Of a stretch of DNA of 59,199 nucleotides, positions 31,023 to 39,602 are shown in pieces. The notes below the pieces were generated by a model. It had not been told where the DNA came from, made no database searches, and saw only the letters and a list, made by a program, of their open reading frames with translations. Each line of letters opens with the position of its first letter. Within the stretch, counting starts at the first letter, position 1. The translations under genes were made by a program, and so were the position numbers. The stretch comes from Pseudomonas sp. 2FG (GTDB lineage: Bacteria; Pseudomonadota; Gammaproteobacteria; Pseudomonadales; Pseudomonadaceae). The DNA lies in contig NZ_SCMP01000020.1 in the NCBI RefSeq assembly GCF_005502935.1, forward strand, positions 1 through 59,199, written 5' to 3'.

Positions 31023-31427
31023 CGGCTTTTATCGCGGGTCCTTTGTTGCCAGGTTCGGGTGTTGCCAAGCTCAACGGCTGTCAAGTGCGCCATCCTCTCA
31101 CAGCGCGCCGCAGATGCCGACCACTGAACGCATCGTCGCGCGCTTATGTGTTGAACTCAGGCGGCGAGTAAGTTTTACCGCAACGCCTCAGTGGTGTAGC
31201 GCACTTTGCGTCGGCACGTGGCGCGGGCTAATCGGCCGCCGCCAGCTCGTCTTGGCGCTGGCGCCACTGCGGCAGGCCGATCAGCACCACCGCACCGATG
31301 ATCACCAGCATCGCCAGCCATTGCGGGCCGCCCTTGTTGCCGCAGCGCTGAAGCCCGCCGCCAGGGTCAGGCGGATGAAGAACCGGTGGCCGAGCGCGTG
31401 TCATTGCGTGCGGGCGCAGCCCGAGCA
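31023..31427. other. Gene-poor stretch with a possible transporter tail
   Basis: About 400 bases upstream of the RIO kinase. On the minus strand 31228-31330 encodes PQWLAMLVIIGAVVLIGLPQWRQRQDELAAAD, a single hydrophobic helix and polar tail that looks like the C-terminus of a multi-helix transporter (EamA-type possible). The rest of such a gene is not found, so a 3' remnant is the best guess. Otherwise I see only RIO kinase promoter sequence. Confidence 0.3.
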
Positions 31428-31431
31428 AAGC

Positions 31432-31463
31432 AAAAAAAGGCGGCACCGCCGAAACGGGCCGCC
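31432..31463 (-). terminator. Terminator of the thiolase gene
   Basis: GGCGGC (31439-31444) pairs with GCCGCC (31458-31463); an inner GGTG/CACC-like pairing exists. On the minus strand the stem is followed by seven T residues (complement of 31432-31438). It lies 75 bases past the thiolase stop. Confidence 0.72.
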
Positions 31464-31537
31464 GCTCTCAAAAGGAAGAGAATCACGGAGTTGCTTACAT
31501 CCTGTGGCCGCGCTGAACTGCGGCAACAACGGTTAGA

Positions 31538-32815
31538 TTACTTTTCGATGATCGCGGTCACACCTTGACCGCCGGCGGCGCAAATTGAGATCAGGCCACG
31601 GCCCTGCTCGGCCACCGACAGCAGCTTGGCCAGGTTGGCGACGATGCGCCCGCCGGTGGCGGCGAATGGGTGGCCGGCGGCCAAGGAGCTGCCTTTGACG
31701 TTCATCCTGCTGCGGTCGATCGCCCCCAATGGCTGCTCGAGGCCGAGTCGGGTTTTGCAGTACTCGGGGTCTTCCCAGGCCTTCAGGGTACAGAGCACCT
31801 GGGCGGCGAAGGCCTCATGGATTTCGTAGTAGTCGAAGTCCTGCAGGCTTAGCTTGTTGCGCGCCAGCAGGCGTGGCACGGCGTACACCGGTGCCATCAG
31901 CAGGCCCTCCTGGCCGTTGACGAAGTCCACCGCCGCCGCTTCGCCATCCTTGAAGTAGGCCAGAATCGGCAAGCCGCGGGCCTTGGCCCAGTCTTCACTG
32001 GCCAGCAGCAGCACCGCGGCGCCATCGGTCAGCGGTGTCGAGTTGGCGGCGGTCAGGGTGCCACGCGGGCCTTGGTCGAAGGCCGGTTTAAGGGTCGCCA
32101 ACTTCTCCAGGCTGATCTCCGGGCGCAGGTTCTGGTCGCGGGTCAGACCGAGGAACGGTGTCAGCAGATCATCCTGCCAGCCCTCGGCATAAGCGGCCGC
32201 GAGCTTCTGGTGGCTGGCGACGGCGAGTTGGTCCTGTTCATCGCGGGGGATGGCCCAGATCTGCGCCATCTGCTCGCAATGCTCGCCCATCGACAAGCCG
32301 GTACGCGGCTCGCCATTGCGCGGGAGATGCGGGGCCAGATGGCGCGGGCGAATCTTCAGCAGGGTTTTCAGCTTGTCGGCCGTGGACTTACCGCGGTTGG
32401 CCTCCAGCAGAATCTGCCGCAGCCCTTCGTTGACCCCGATCGGCGCATCGGAGGTGGTGTCGACGCCGCCGGCGATGCCGCTGTCGATCTGCCCGAGGGC
32501 GATCTTGTTGGCCACCAGAATCGCCGCTTCCAGGCCGGTGCCGCAGGCTTGCTGGAGGTCGTAGGCCGGGGTTTGCGGCGCCAGTCGCGAGCCCAGCACG
32601 CATTCACGGGTCAGGTTGAAGTCGCGCGAATGCTTGAGCACCGCGCCGGCCACCACCTCACCCAAGCGCTGACCATGCAGGTTGTAGCGCTCGATCAGGC
32701 CTTCGAGCGCGGCCGTCAGCATCTGCTGATTACTCGCGGTGGCGTACAGGGTATTGGAGCGGGCGAAGGGAATACGGTTGCCGCCGACAATGGCGACCCG
32801 GCGCGGCTGGGTCAT
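31538..32815 (-). CDS. Acetyl-CoA C-acyltransferase (thiolase, FadI-like)
   Basis: A 425-aa thiolase. The nucleophilic cysteine is near residue 90 in LQQACGTGLEAA; the other catalytic motifs are the NEAF equivalent EIHEAFAAQVL (H near 342), GHPFAATGGRI (H near 378), and the second cysteine in SICAAGGQGVTAII near the C-terminus. The length (about 425 rather than 390) and HLPRNGEPRTGLSMGEHCEQMA loop resemble FadI and trifunctional-protein beta subunits. It should act in beta-oxidation or its reverse. Divergent from a FabG-like gene; with the AraC and MaoC genes it forms an acyl-CoA metabolism locus. Confidence 0.92.
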   Translation of the reverse strand: MTQPRRVAIVGGNRIPFARSNTLYATASNQQMLTAALEGLIERYNLHGQRLGEVVAGAVLKHSRDFNLTRECVLGSRLAPQTPAYDLQQACGTGLEAAILVANKIALGQIDSGIAGGVDTTSDAPIGVNEGLRQILLEANRGKSTADKLKTLLKIRPRHLAPHLPRNGEPRTGLSMGEHCEQMAQIWAIPRDEQDQLAVASHQKLAAAYAEGWQDDLLTPFLGLTRDQNLRPEISLEKLATLKPAFDQGPRGTLTAANSTPLTDGAAVLLLASEDWAKARGLPILAYFKDGEAAAVDFVNGQEGLLMAPVYAVPRLLARNKLSLQDFDYYEIHEAFAAQVLCTLKAWEDPEYCKTRLGLEQPLGAIDRSRMNVKGSSLAAGHPFAATGGRIVANLAKLLSVAEQGRGLISICAAGGQGVTAIIEK

Positions 32816-32974
32816 GGGTGACTCCTTGCGGGATAAGTGGGCACCAGACTAGCCGGCCGCGCCGGCCTCGCATTGGCCGCCTTGCCGGCGCGGCGGGCGG
32901 CACGGTCAATTGCGCAAGCGGGCGGGCTGCGTAGAGTGGGCCCACCTTTGATGCGCCAGCAGGAGCCGACTGCC

Positions 32975-34327
32975 ATGTCCGACCCTTATCTGAACTTCGC
33001 CAACTCCGCTCTGGGCCGTCGCCTGGTCGGGGCCCTCGGCCTGCCCGCGCCGCTGCGGTTGGAGCGCTGGATGGCCGGACGGGCTCGGCCGGTCGATGGC
33101 GCCCTGCTGATCGGCGGCGGCGTGTTGGCCGAAGCCGCCAGCGGCTGCCTGCAGCGCCTGACCGATGCCGCCTTCGCCCAGCAGGATGGCCAGTTCGGCC
33201 TGCGCCGCTGGACCGCCGAGCACGGCCCCAAACTCAAGGCCCTGATCTTCGACGCCAGCGGCATCGGCAACGCCGAGCAGTTGCGCGAACTGCGCGAGTT
33301 CTTCCAGCCGGCCCTCAAAGGCCTGGGCCAGTGCCCAAGAGTGGTGGTGCTCGGGCGGCCGCCGGAGTCGCTGCAAGACCCGTTCGCCGCCAGCGCGCAA
33401 CGGGCACTGGAAGGTTTCACCCGCTCGCTGGGCAAGGAAATCCGCCGCGGCGGCAGCGTGCAACTGCTGTATGTCGGCCAGGGCGCCGAAGATCAGTTGG
33501 AAGGGGCCCTGCGCTTCTTCCTCTCGCCAAAAAGCGCCTACGTCTCCGGCCAGGTCATCCGCCTGACCGCCTGTGCGGCACGGGTGCAAGACTGGACGCG
33601 GCCGCTGGCCGGGTTGACGGCCCTGGTGACTGGCGCCAGCCGTGGCATAGGCGCCGCCATCGCGCAAACCCTGGCGCGCGATGGCGCGCAGGTGCTGCTG
33701 CTGGATGTGCCGCCAGTCAAAAACGCGCTCGACGCCCTCGCCGCTCGCCTCGGCGGGCGCGGCATAGCCCTGGATATCTGCGCGGCGGATGCCGCGGCGC
33801 AACTGCTCGAAGCGCTGCCGGAGGGCGTGGATATCCTGGTCCACAACGCCGGCATCACCCGCGACAAGACCCTGGCGAAGATGAGCGAGGCCTTCTGGGA
33901 CTCGGTGATCGACGTCAACCTGCGTGCGCCACAGCTGCTGACCCAGGCCCTGCTGGAGGCGGGCAAGCTGCACGCTGACGCTCGCGTGGTATTGCTCGCC
34001 TCGATCAGCGGCATAGCCGGCAACCTGGGCCAGAGCAACTACGCGGCCAGCAAGGCCGGGGTGATCGGCCTGGCCCAGGCCTGGGCACCGGCACTCGGCA
34101 AACGCGGCATCAGCATCAACGCGGTGGCGCCGGGCTTTATCGAAACGCAGATGACCGCCGCCATCCCCCTGACCATCCGTGAAGCCGGTCGGCGCATGAA
34201 CTCCATGGGCCAGGGCGGCCTGCCACAGGATGTCGCCGAAGCCGTGGCCTGGTTCGCTCAACCGAGCTCCGGGGCGGTCAGCGGGCAGGTACTGCGGGTG
34301 TGTGGGCAGAGTTTGCTGGGGGCGTAA
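32975..34327 (+). CDS. 3-oxoacyl-ACP/CoA reductase, FabG4-like large form
   Basis: A 450-aa two-domain reductase. The C-terminal half (from about 210) is a classical SDR: LTALVTGASRGIGAAIAQTLA, LVHNAGITRDKTLAKM, serine in ASISGIAGN, Y-x3-K in NYAASKAGV, and NAVAPGFIETQMTAAIP as in FabG. The N-terminal half is a Rossmann-like flavodoxin-type domain without the catalytic residues, as in the high-molecular-weight FabG4 group that reduces 3-oxoacyl-CoA with NADH. ATG 32975 follows AGGAG by 9 bases; an upstream frame extension has low-complexity sequence. Probably works with the divergent thiolase. Confidence 0.9.
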   Translation: MSDPYLNFANSALGRRLVGALGLPAPLRLERWMAGRARPVDGALLIGGGVLAEAASGCLQRLTDAAFAQQDGQFGLRRWTAEHGPKLKALIFDASGIGNAEQLRELREFFQPALKGLGQCPRVVVLGRPPESLQDPFAASAQRALEGFTRSLGKEIRRGGSVQLLYVGQGAEDQLEGALRFFLSPKSAYVSGQVIRLTACAARVQDWTRPLAGLTALVTGASRGIGAAIAQTLARDGAQVLLLDVPPVKNALDALAARLGGRGIALDICAADAAAQLLEALPEGVDILVHNAGITRDKTLAKMSEAFWDSVIDVNLRAPQLLTQALLEAGKLHADARVVLLASISGIAGNLGQSNYAASKAGVIGLAQAWAPALGKRGISINAVAPGFIETQMTAAIPLTIREAGRRMNSMGQGGLPQDVAEAVAWFAQPSSGAVSGQVLRVCGQSLLGA

Positions 34328-34345
34328 GTTGGTGCTGGAGCGGTC

Positions 34346-34382
34346 GGTGGGTTACGCCGCTTCGCGGCTAACCCACCCTACG
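34346..34382. repeat. Intergenic hairpin repeat overlapping the AraC stop codon
   Basis: GGTGGGTTACGCCGC / TTCG / CGGCTAACCCACC form long arms (GGTGGGTTA with TAACCCACC, then GCCG with CGGC), continuing CTACG. The minus-strand AraC stop codon (34378-34380) lies inside the final CCCTACG. Confidence 0.85.
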
Positions 34383-35373
34383 ATTTACCGCGCTTTCTGA
34401 ATTCCACCGGCGTCTCGCCGACCCAGCGTTTGAACGCCCGGTAGAAGGTGCTCGGCTCGGAGAAGCCGGTGCGCTCGACTATCACCTCGATGCGCTCATC
34501 GGTCTTCAGCAGCAACTCCTTGGCCAGCCGGCAGCGGTAGTCGGTGACCAGATCGTTGAAGCGCACCCCGGCCATGGTCAGCCGCTCACGCAGCCGCCGC
34601 GGCGGCATGTGCAGGCGACCGGCGACCTGTTCCAAGGTGGCGCCGCTCTCGACCAGCAGCTCACCGATCAGCTCGCGCACCTTGCGCACCAGATCCAGAC
34701 GCTCCACCTCGGCCAACTGCCGGCGCGCCAGGGACTCGTGCATCCGCAGCAATTCGGGGGCGGCGTGGCGGGAGACTTGGTCCAGCACGGCGGCATCGAA
34801 CAGCAGGGCATAGCGCTCGGCCCCCAGCTGCGCGGGGCAGCCGTAGACCTCGAGGTAACGTTCCGCCGGCGCGCCCTCGTGGTGCATCAAGTGCACGGCA
34901 TGGGGCCTGAAATTGCCCTCGGTCAGCGCGCCGAATAGGCGAATCACCGCACCGGCGAACATTTCCGGAAAATGCCGCGGCACCCCGGCCATCATGCCGA
35001 GCACCAGGGTGGCGCGCTCACCCTCGACTTCCAGCTTGGCGTTCAGGGTGTCGGAGAGCAGACGCACATAACGCAGGGCATGGCGTAAACCCTCGCCGAA
35101 GGTCTCGCTGGAGAGGAATAGATACTCCAGCAGCAGGCCATGGAAGGCCGGCAGATGCCGCGCCAAATACAGGCCGATGTGCTCCTGGCCGCACTCGGCG
35201 GCGGCGGCCTTCCAGAACAGCGCCTGGGCAGAATGGCGGAAGCGCCCGGGGGGTAAGCCAGCGGGGGGTAAGCCGACACGCGCCAGCACCCGATCGGGGT
35301 CGGTTCCACTGGCCCGCAGGGCGTCGATCGCCGGGCGCAGCAGCGCCACATCGTCGGTCAGATCACGCAGCAT
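34378..35373 (-). CDS. AraC family transcriptional regulator (OruR-like)
   Basis: A 331-aa regulator with an N-terminal Arabinose_bd-type domain (about 15-200, with HLPAFHGLLLEYLFLSSETFGEGLRHALRYVRLLSD). The C-terminal AraC double HTH (about 230-328) reads LLVESGATLEQVAGRLHMPPRRLRERL and RIEVIVERTGFSEPSTFYRAFKRWVGETPVEFRK. The domain pairing is that of OruR/ArgR-like and lipase-type regulators. Placed between the FabG4-like and MaoC genes, it likely controls this fatty-acid locus; the inducer is unknown. Its stop codon lies within a hairpin repeat. Confidence 0.9.
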   Translation of the reverse strand: MLRDLTDDVALLRPAIDALRASGTDPDRVLARVGLPPAGLPPGRFRHSAQALFWKAAAAECGQEHIGLYLARHLPAFHGLLLEYLFLSSETFGEGLRHALRYVRLLSDTLNAKLEVEGERATLVLGMMAGVPRHFPEMFAGAVIRLFGALTEGNFRPHAVHLMHHEGAPAERYLEVYGCPAQLGAERYALLFDAAVLDQVSRHAAPELLRMHESLARRQLAEVERLDLVRKVRELIGELLVESGATLEQVAGRLHMPPRRLRERLTMAGVRFNDLVTDYRCRLAKELLLKTDERIEVIVERTGFSEPSTFYRAFKRWVGETPVEFRKRGKS

Positions 35374-35530
35374 TTTTAGGGTTCTTATTGTCCGTGGGGC
35401 GCGGCCATCTTAGGCAGCTTTGGCCTTCTGGCTCAAGGATTGACTCGCCTGCCAGGCGCGCATGCCGCGCGGCCAATGTAGCCGCGGCGCGGCGGACTAA
35501 GCTGCTGGCACCTGCACCAGGAGCTTCTCC

Positions 35531-36382
35531 ATGGCCACCGCTTGGCTCGACCTACCCACCCCGCCGGCTCTGCCCGGCCTGTTCGCCCGCGCCGCACTAC
35601 GCCATGGCGTAACCGGGCAGCCCCTGCCCAGCGGTGGCCTGCGCTGCTCGATCGACGTCGAGCCGGAGCATCTGGCGCGTTACCGGCAGCTCTGCGGCTT
35701 CAGTGACGACGGCCGGTTGCCGCCGACCTACCCGCACATTCTCGCCTTCGCACTGCAAATGCAGCTGCTCACCGCGAAGGCCTTCCCCTTCCCGTTGCTC
35801 GGCCTGGTGCACCTGGAAAACCGCATCCGCGTGCTGCGCCCGCTCGGCGGCCTCGGCCCGTTCAGCGTCAGCGTGCAGGTGGCAGACCTCCAGCCCCACG
35901 AAAAGGGCGCGGTCTTCAGCCTGATGACCCGCCTCGAAGACCAGCTCGGCCTGCTCTGGGAAGGCGACAGCCGCATCCTCTGCCGGGCCCTGCGCCTGGA
36001 TGGCCAACCCATCCAGCGCGCCGAGGACGAGCCGCTGGCGCTGGACGAAATCGCGCGCTGGCAGGCGCCGGCGGATATCGGCCGGCGCTACGCCAGGGTG
36101 GCGGGCGACTACAACCCTATCCATCTGTCCGCCCTCAGCGCCAAGCTGTTCGGCTTCCCGCGCGCCATCGCCCATGGCCTGTGGAACAAGGCCCGCGCAC
36201 TGGCCGCCCTCGGCGAACGCTTGCCGGCGGCCGGTTATGAGGTCGAGGTGCGCTTCCAGAAACCGCTGCTGCTGCCCGGCGCAGCCAGCCTGCTGGCCAG
36301 CGCCGTGGCGCCCAGCGGGCAGTTCAAGCTGCAAGGCCAAGACGGCATCCCGCATATGAACGGTAGCTGGCGAGCGATCTAG
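35531..36382 (+). CDS. MaoC-like acyl-CoA hydratase/dehydratase
   Basis: A 283-aa double-hotdog protein. The C-terminal hotdog holds the hydratase-2 motif ARVAGDYNPIHLS (catalytic D and H, near 192-200) and PRAIAHGLWNKARALA. The N-terminal hotdog is divergent (RCSIDVEPEHLARYRQLCGF), as in eukaryote-type MaoC hydratases. It should hydrate trans-2-enoyl-CoA to (R)-3-hydroxyacyl-CoA, supplying the FabG4-like reductase next door. Divergent from the AraC gene with 157 bp between. GGAG lies 7 bases before ATG. Confidence 0.87.
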   Translation: MATAWLDLPTPPALPGLFARAALRHGVTGQPLPSGGLRCSIDVEPEHLARYRQLCGFSDDGRLPPTYPHILAFALQMQLLTAKAFPFPLLGLVHLENRIRVLRPLGGLGPFSVSVQVADLQPHEKGAVFSLMTRLEDQLGLLWEGDSRILCRALRLDGQPIQRAEDEPLALDEIARWQAPADIGRRYARVAGDYNPIHLSALSAKLFGFPRAIAHGLWNKARALAALGERLPAAGYEVEVRFQKPLLLPGAASLLASAVAPSGQFKLQGQDGIPHMNGSWRAI

Positions 36383-36419
36383 CTGCGTGAAACAATGCGC
36401 CTCTGCCCCGGAGAGCCGC

Positions 36420-36725
36420 ATGAACCTCGAAGAACTCACCACCCGCTTGCACACCATTCGCGACCGCAATGACTGGCGCGGCTTCCACAGCCCGAAGAAC
36501 CTGGCCATGGCCGCCAGCGTGGAGATGGCCGAGCTGGTGGAAATCTTCCAGTGGCTCAGCGAAGACCAGTCGCGGCGACTACCGACGGATCAGCTGGCGC
36601 ACGCCGGCCAGGAAGTCGGCGACATCGTGCTGTATCTGTTGCTGCTTTGCGCTGAACTCGGCATCGACCTGGAGCAGGCCGTGCGCGCCAAGTTGGCCGA
36701 TAGCGAACGGCGGTTCGGCAAATGA
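36420..36725 (+). CDS. MazG-like nucleotide pyrophosphohydrolase
   Basis: A 101-aa all-alpha NTP-PPase (MazG-like, RS21-C6/dCTPase type). The metal-binding ExxE12-28ExxD pattern is present: EMAELVE (near 36-42) and EVGDIVLYLLLLCAE (near 66-80). WxGFHSPKNLAMAASVE and FQW are family hallmarks. It probably cleans abnormal (d)NTPs to monophosphates. ATG 36420 follows GGAGAG. It overlaps cmoM by 4 bases (ATGA), so they are coupled. Confidence 0.9.
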   Translation: MNLEELTTRLHTIRDRNDWRGFHSPKNLAMAASVEMAELVEIFQWLSEDQSRRLPTDQLAHAGQEVGDIVLYLLLLCAELGIDLEQAVRAKLADSERRFGK

Positions 36726-37471
36726 GCGACAGACACTTCGATGAGCTGGCGACACGCTTCGCCGAGAAGATCTACGGCGGCGCCAAGGGTTCGATTCGCC
36801 TGGCGGTGCTGCAGGCCGACCTCGCCGAAAGCCTGCCGGACCGCCCGCTGCGGGTGCTGGATGTCGGCGCGGGCTTGGGCCATATGTCCTTGTGGCTGGC
36901 CGAGCGCGGCCATCAGGTCACCCTCAGCGAACCTGCCGAACCCATGCTGCAGGGCGCCCGCGAACGCTTTGCCGCGGCCGGGCAGAGCGCAACCTTTATT
37001 CAGGCGCCCTGGCAGGAGTTGCTCGGCCAACTGACCGAACCCTACGACCTGGTGATCTGCCACGCGGTGCTGGAGTGGCTGGCCGAACCGCACGCGATCC
37101 TGCCGGTACTGCACCAGTTGACGGCGGCGGGCGGCTGGCTGTCGCTGGCCTTCTACAACCGCGATGCGCTGATCTACCGCAACCTGCTCAAGGGCCACTT
37201 CCGCAAGCTGCGCAAACACGAGTTTGCCGGTGAAAAACAAAGCCTGACGCCGCAGCGGCCGCTTGATCCACGTGAGCTGGCGGCGCAACTCGCCGGTCAC
37301 TGGCAGGTCGAAACCCAGAGCGGCGTGCGTGTGTTTTACGACTATATGCCGGTGGAATTCCAAGCCAAGGCCGAGCTGGTCGATCTGCTGGAAATGGAGC
37401 TGGCGCACCGCCGCCACCCGGGCTTTATGGGCCTGGGGCGCTATTTGCATTGGATCTGCCGCCCTCTTTAG
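36722..37471 (+). CDS. cmoM: tRNA 5-carboxymethoxyuridine methyltransferase
   Basis: A 249-aa class I SAM-dependent methyltransferase that esterifies cmo5U34 to mcmo5U in tRNA wobble positions. Seen: FAEKIYGGAKGSIRLAVLQADL (the CmoM N-terminal motif, formerly SmtA), motif I VLDVGAGLGHMS (about 44-55), motif II/post I LSEPAEPML, motif IV VICHAVLEWLAEP (near 110-122), and LSLAFYNRDALIYRNLLKGHFRK with the positively charged patch for tRNA. C-terminal HRRHPGFMGLGRYLHWICR matches the family. Coupled to the MazG-like gene by ATGA overlap. Confidence 0.92.
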   Translation: MSDRHFDELATRFAEKIYGGAKGSIRLAVLQADLAESLPDRPLRVLDVGAGLGHMSLWLAERGHQVTLSEPAEPMLQGARERFAAAGQSATFIQAPWQELLGQLTEPYDLVICHAVLEWLAEPHAILPVLHQLTAAGGWLSLAFYNRDALIYRNLLKGHFRKLRKHEFAGEKQSLTPQRPLDPRELAAQLAGHWQVETQSGVRVFYDYMPVEFQAKAELVDLLEMELAHRRHPGFMGLGRYLHWICRPL

Positions 37472-37491
37472 GGGTCGGCCCGGAGGACGTA

Positions 37492-38094
37492 ATGAATCGC
37501 CGCCTGAGTGTGTTGCTGTGCTGCCTTAGCCTGGCGGCCTGCCAAGGCAGCAACCCCTATACCGCCAGCTCCAACCCGTTGCCAGCGGCGCCAGCGCAGG
37601 CGGCCAATACGCTCGACCTCAGCGCTTATCCCGCCGCGCCACGCGATTACGGCCGCTACCGCAGCTGGGCGTGGCTGGATGGCCGCCTGCCGGCCGGCAG
37701 CTCATGGGCCAGCCCGGAACTGCTGCAGGAGACCCTCAGCACCGGCCTCGACCAGCGCGGCCTGCGCCCCGCCCGGCAAGGCGCCGAGGCCGACCTGCGC
37801 GTCAGCGCGGATATGCATGTCGAGCGCCGCTTGCGCCAAGTGCAGGAGGACTACGGCAGCTATTACGGCCACGGCCCCTATGGCAACCACTACGGCCTGT
37901 ATGGCAGCCTGCCGCTGGTCCGCACCTACGAGGAGGAGGTCATGGTGGTGCGCATCGACCTGTTCGACGCCAACAATGGCCAGGCGGTGTGGAGCGGCAG
38001 CGCCGAAACGGCTGACCGCGGCAGTCAGTCGGAGCGCGCCGCTGCACTGCGTTCCGCCGTCCAGCAAGCCCTGAGCGACTACCCGCCGAACTAG
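37492..38094 (+). CDS. DUF4136 lipoprotein, copy 1
   Basis: A 200-aa lipoprotein: signal MNRRLSVLLCCLSLAACQGS with lipobox LAAC (cysteine 17). The mature DUF4136 domain is recognised from DYGRYRSWAWLDG, LLQETLSTGLDQRGLRPA, ADLRVSADMHVERR, a Gly/Tyr-rich loop (YGSYYGHGPYGNHYGLYGS), VMVVRIDLFDANNGQAVWSGSAE and a closing helix ending LSDYPPN. Function unknown; members are envelope lipoproteins of Gram-negatives. ATG 37492 follows CGGAGGA. It is 20 bases after cmoM. A paralogue lies at 38382 beyond a hairpin-rich gap. Confidence 0.88.
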   Translation: MNRRLSVLLCCLSLAACQGSNPYTASSNPLPAAPAQAANTLDLSAYPAAPRDYGRYRSWAWLDGRLPAGSSWASPELLQETLSTGLDQRGLRPARQGAEADLRVSADMHVERRLRQVQEDYGSYYGHGPYGNHYGLYGSLPLVRTYEEEVMVVRIDLFDANNGQAVWSGSAETADRGSQSERAAALRSAVQQALSDYPPN

Positions 38095-38132
38095 TGGACT
38101 GGACGGTTGCTTGGTGCACTTATCGCGATGCC

Positions 38133-38225
38133 TGTAGGCTGGCGTAGAGCGCAGCGACCAAACGGCAGGAAAGCCGTTTTGCACAGCTTCAGCTGCCCGC
38201 AGGGCGAGGTGCATGGATGCACCTC
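38133..38225. repeat. Hairpin-rich intergenic mosaic
   Basis: Starts with the GTAGGCTGGCGTAGAGCGCAG element found also at 11986, here followed by AAACGGC...GCCGTTTT (38160-38181). It ends with a perfect hairpin GAGGTGCA-TGGA-TGCACCTC (38206-38225). It fills the gap between the two DUF4136 genes; 38226-38381 shows nothing further. Confidence 0.65.
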
Positions 38226-38381
38226 ATAAAACCCAGCAAACAGCGACTCAATGCTGCCTCGCTAGAACCTCAAGGGCTCACCGACCGGCCGAAAAACACG
38301 GCTCACAGGCCGTTGCAATCTGCGCTTGCGGTCGCCCTCCGCTTGCGCTTGGATAGAGGCTCTAGCTCCGGAGATGCCATC

Positions 38382-38942
38382 ATGTCCCCCCGCTCTTTCT
38401 TAGTCCCCATCCTGTTGCTACTGGCCGCCTGCCAGACCGACCAAATCAGCCGCGATTACGACGCCACTCGCGACTTCGCTGCCTATCGCAGCTGGAGCTG
38501 GCAAGAACCGGCGTTGCAGTACCGGCCGGACGACCCGCGGGTCAAAAGCGACCTCACCGAGCAGCGCATCCGTGAAGCCATCAGCCAACAGCTCGAGCAA
38601 CGCGGCCTGCGCCCAGCGCCAGCCGCTGCCAAGCCAGACCTCAAGGCCCAGGCCTGGCTGATAGTCGAGAACCGTCAGGATCAGGTCAGCACCAGCTACG
38701 GCGGGGCCTGGGGCGGTTACTGGAACGGCTACTGGGGTGGCCCGGCTTACACCGAGACACGCAACTACGACTACAAAGTCGCCACCATCCAGGTCGACCT
38801 GTTCGACGGCAAGGACGGCAAGCTGGTCTGGCGCGGCAGTGCCGAGCAGGTCATGCGTAGCGCCCCGCCGAGCCCCAGCGAGCGCGAAGCGGCAATCCGC
38901 GAGACAGTCGGCAAGCTGCTGTCGCACTATCCGCCGCACTGA
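38382..38942 (+). CDS. DUF4136 lipoprotein, copy 2
   Basis: A 186-aa lipoprotein, paralogue of the 37492 product. Signal MSPRSFLVPILLLLAACQT with lipobox LAAC (cysteine 17). Shared features: FAAYRSWSWQEP, IREAISQQLEQRGLRPAPA, DLKAQAWLIVENRQ, a Gly/Trp-rich loop GGAWGGYWNGYWGG, VATIQVDLFDGKDGKLVWRGSAEQV and a C-terminal LLSHYPPH. Equal domain order and the common 'QRGLRPA' and 'VDLFD..G.LVW.GSAE' motifs indicate tandem duplication followed by divergence. The start at 38382 is set by the lipobox; a longer upstream frame is non-coding in character. Confidence 0.87.
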   Translation: MSPRSFLVPILLLLAACQTDQISRDYDATRDFAAYRSWSWQEPALQYRPDDPRVKSDLTEQRIREAISQQLEQRGLRPAPAAAKPDLKAQAWLIVENRQDQVSTSYGGAWGGYWNGYWGGPAYTETRNYDYKVATIQVDLFDGKDGKLVWRGSAEQVMRSAPPSPSEREAAIRETVGKLLSHYPPH

Positions 38943-38980
38943 TGGCTGAATGCCCGAACATTAAGGAAGGACAACTAGGC

Positions 38981-39463
38981 TTGCCCACACAACTCAGCCA
39001 CCGCCCGGCGACTGTCGCCGATCTGGACGACCTAGTCGGCTTCCCGCAGAGCCCGGACGAGCTGTTCTTCTGCTATCCCAAGGCCGTCTGGCCGCTGACC
39101 GTCGGCCAGTTGGCCGCGGCGATGGCCGAGCGCCGCAACAGCAGCGTGGTACTGCTCGATGGTCGGCCCGCCGGCTTCGCCAACTTCTACCAGTGGCAGC
39201 ACGGCGAGTTCTGCGCCCTCGGCAACCTGATGGTGGCCCCCTGGGCGCGCGGCCACGGCGTGGCCAACTACCTGGTCGGGGTGATGGAACAACAGGCGCG
39301 GGAGCACTACCAAGCCAAGCTGATGAAGGTCTCCTGCTTCAACGCCAACAGCGCCGGCCTGCTGCTCTATCCCAAACTCGGCTACCAGCTCAGCGGCCTG
39401 GTCGAGCGCCGCAACCAGCTCAATCAGCGCGTGGCCCTGCTGCAGTTCAGCAAAGCGCTCTAG
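38981..39463 (+). CDS. GNAT family N-acetyltransferase
   Basis: A 160-aa acetyltransferase. Motif A (acetyl-CoA pyrophosphate binding) is ALGNLMVAPWARGHGVANYLV (R-G-x-G-V-A near residues 90-95). Motif B follows with LMKVSCFNANSAGLLLYPKLGYQLSG. It starts PTQLSHRPATVADLDDLVGFPQSPDELFFCYP, as in RimI-like single-domain GNATs. The TTG at 38981 with AAGGAAGG 10 bases upstream is preferred; an in-frame ATG at 38942 overlapping the previous stop would add 13 unlike residues. Substrate unknown. Confidence 0.82.
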   Translation: MPTQLSHRPATVADLDDLVGFPQSPDELFFCYPKAVWPLTVGQLAAAMAERRNSSVVLLDGRPAGFANFYQWQHGEFCALGNLMVAPWARGHGVANYLVGVMEQQAREHYQAKLMKVSCFNANSAGLLLYPKLGYQLSGLVERRNQLNQRVALLQFSKAL

Positions 39464-39602
39464 CACGCGGCGCGGAGTCAACGGCCAATTGGCCAAACAA
39501 GTTGCCAGTGTGCTGGCCGCCGCGGCTGATTTCGGCAAAAGATGGCGCTTCGACAGCGCAAGCGACTAAGCTCGGTTCAGGCCGCATTTGTGATCTCAGC
39601 CC

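Noticed and set aside
31228..31446. A complete small membrane protein gene
   Set aside because: Only one hydrophobic helix at the end of an arginine/proline-rich, non-homologous stretch and no ribosome site; better read as a possible transporter 3' remnant.
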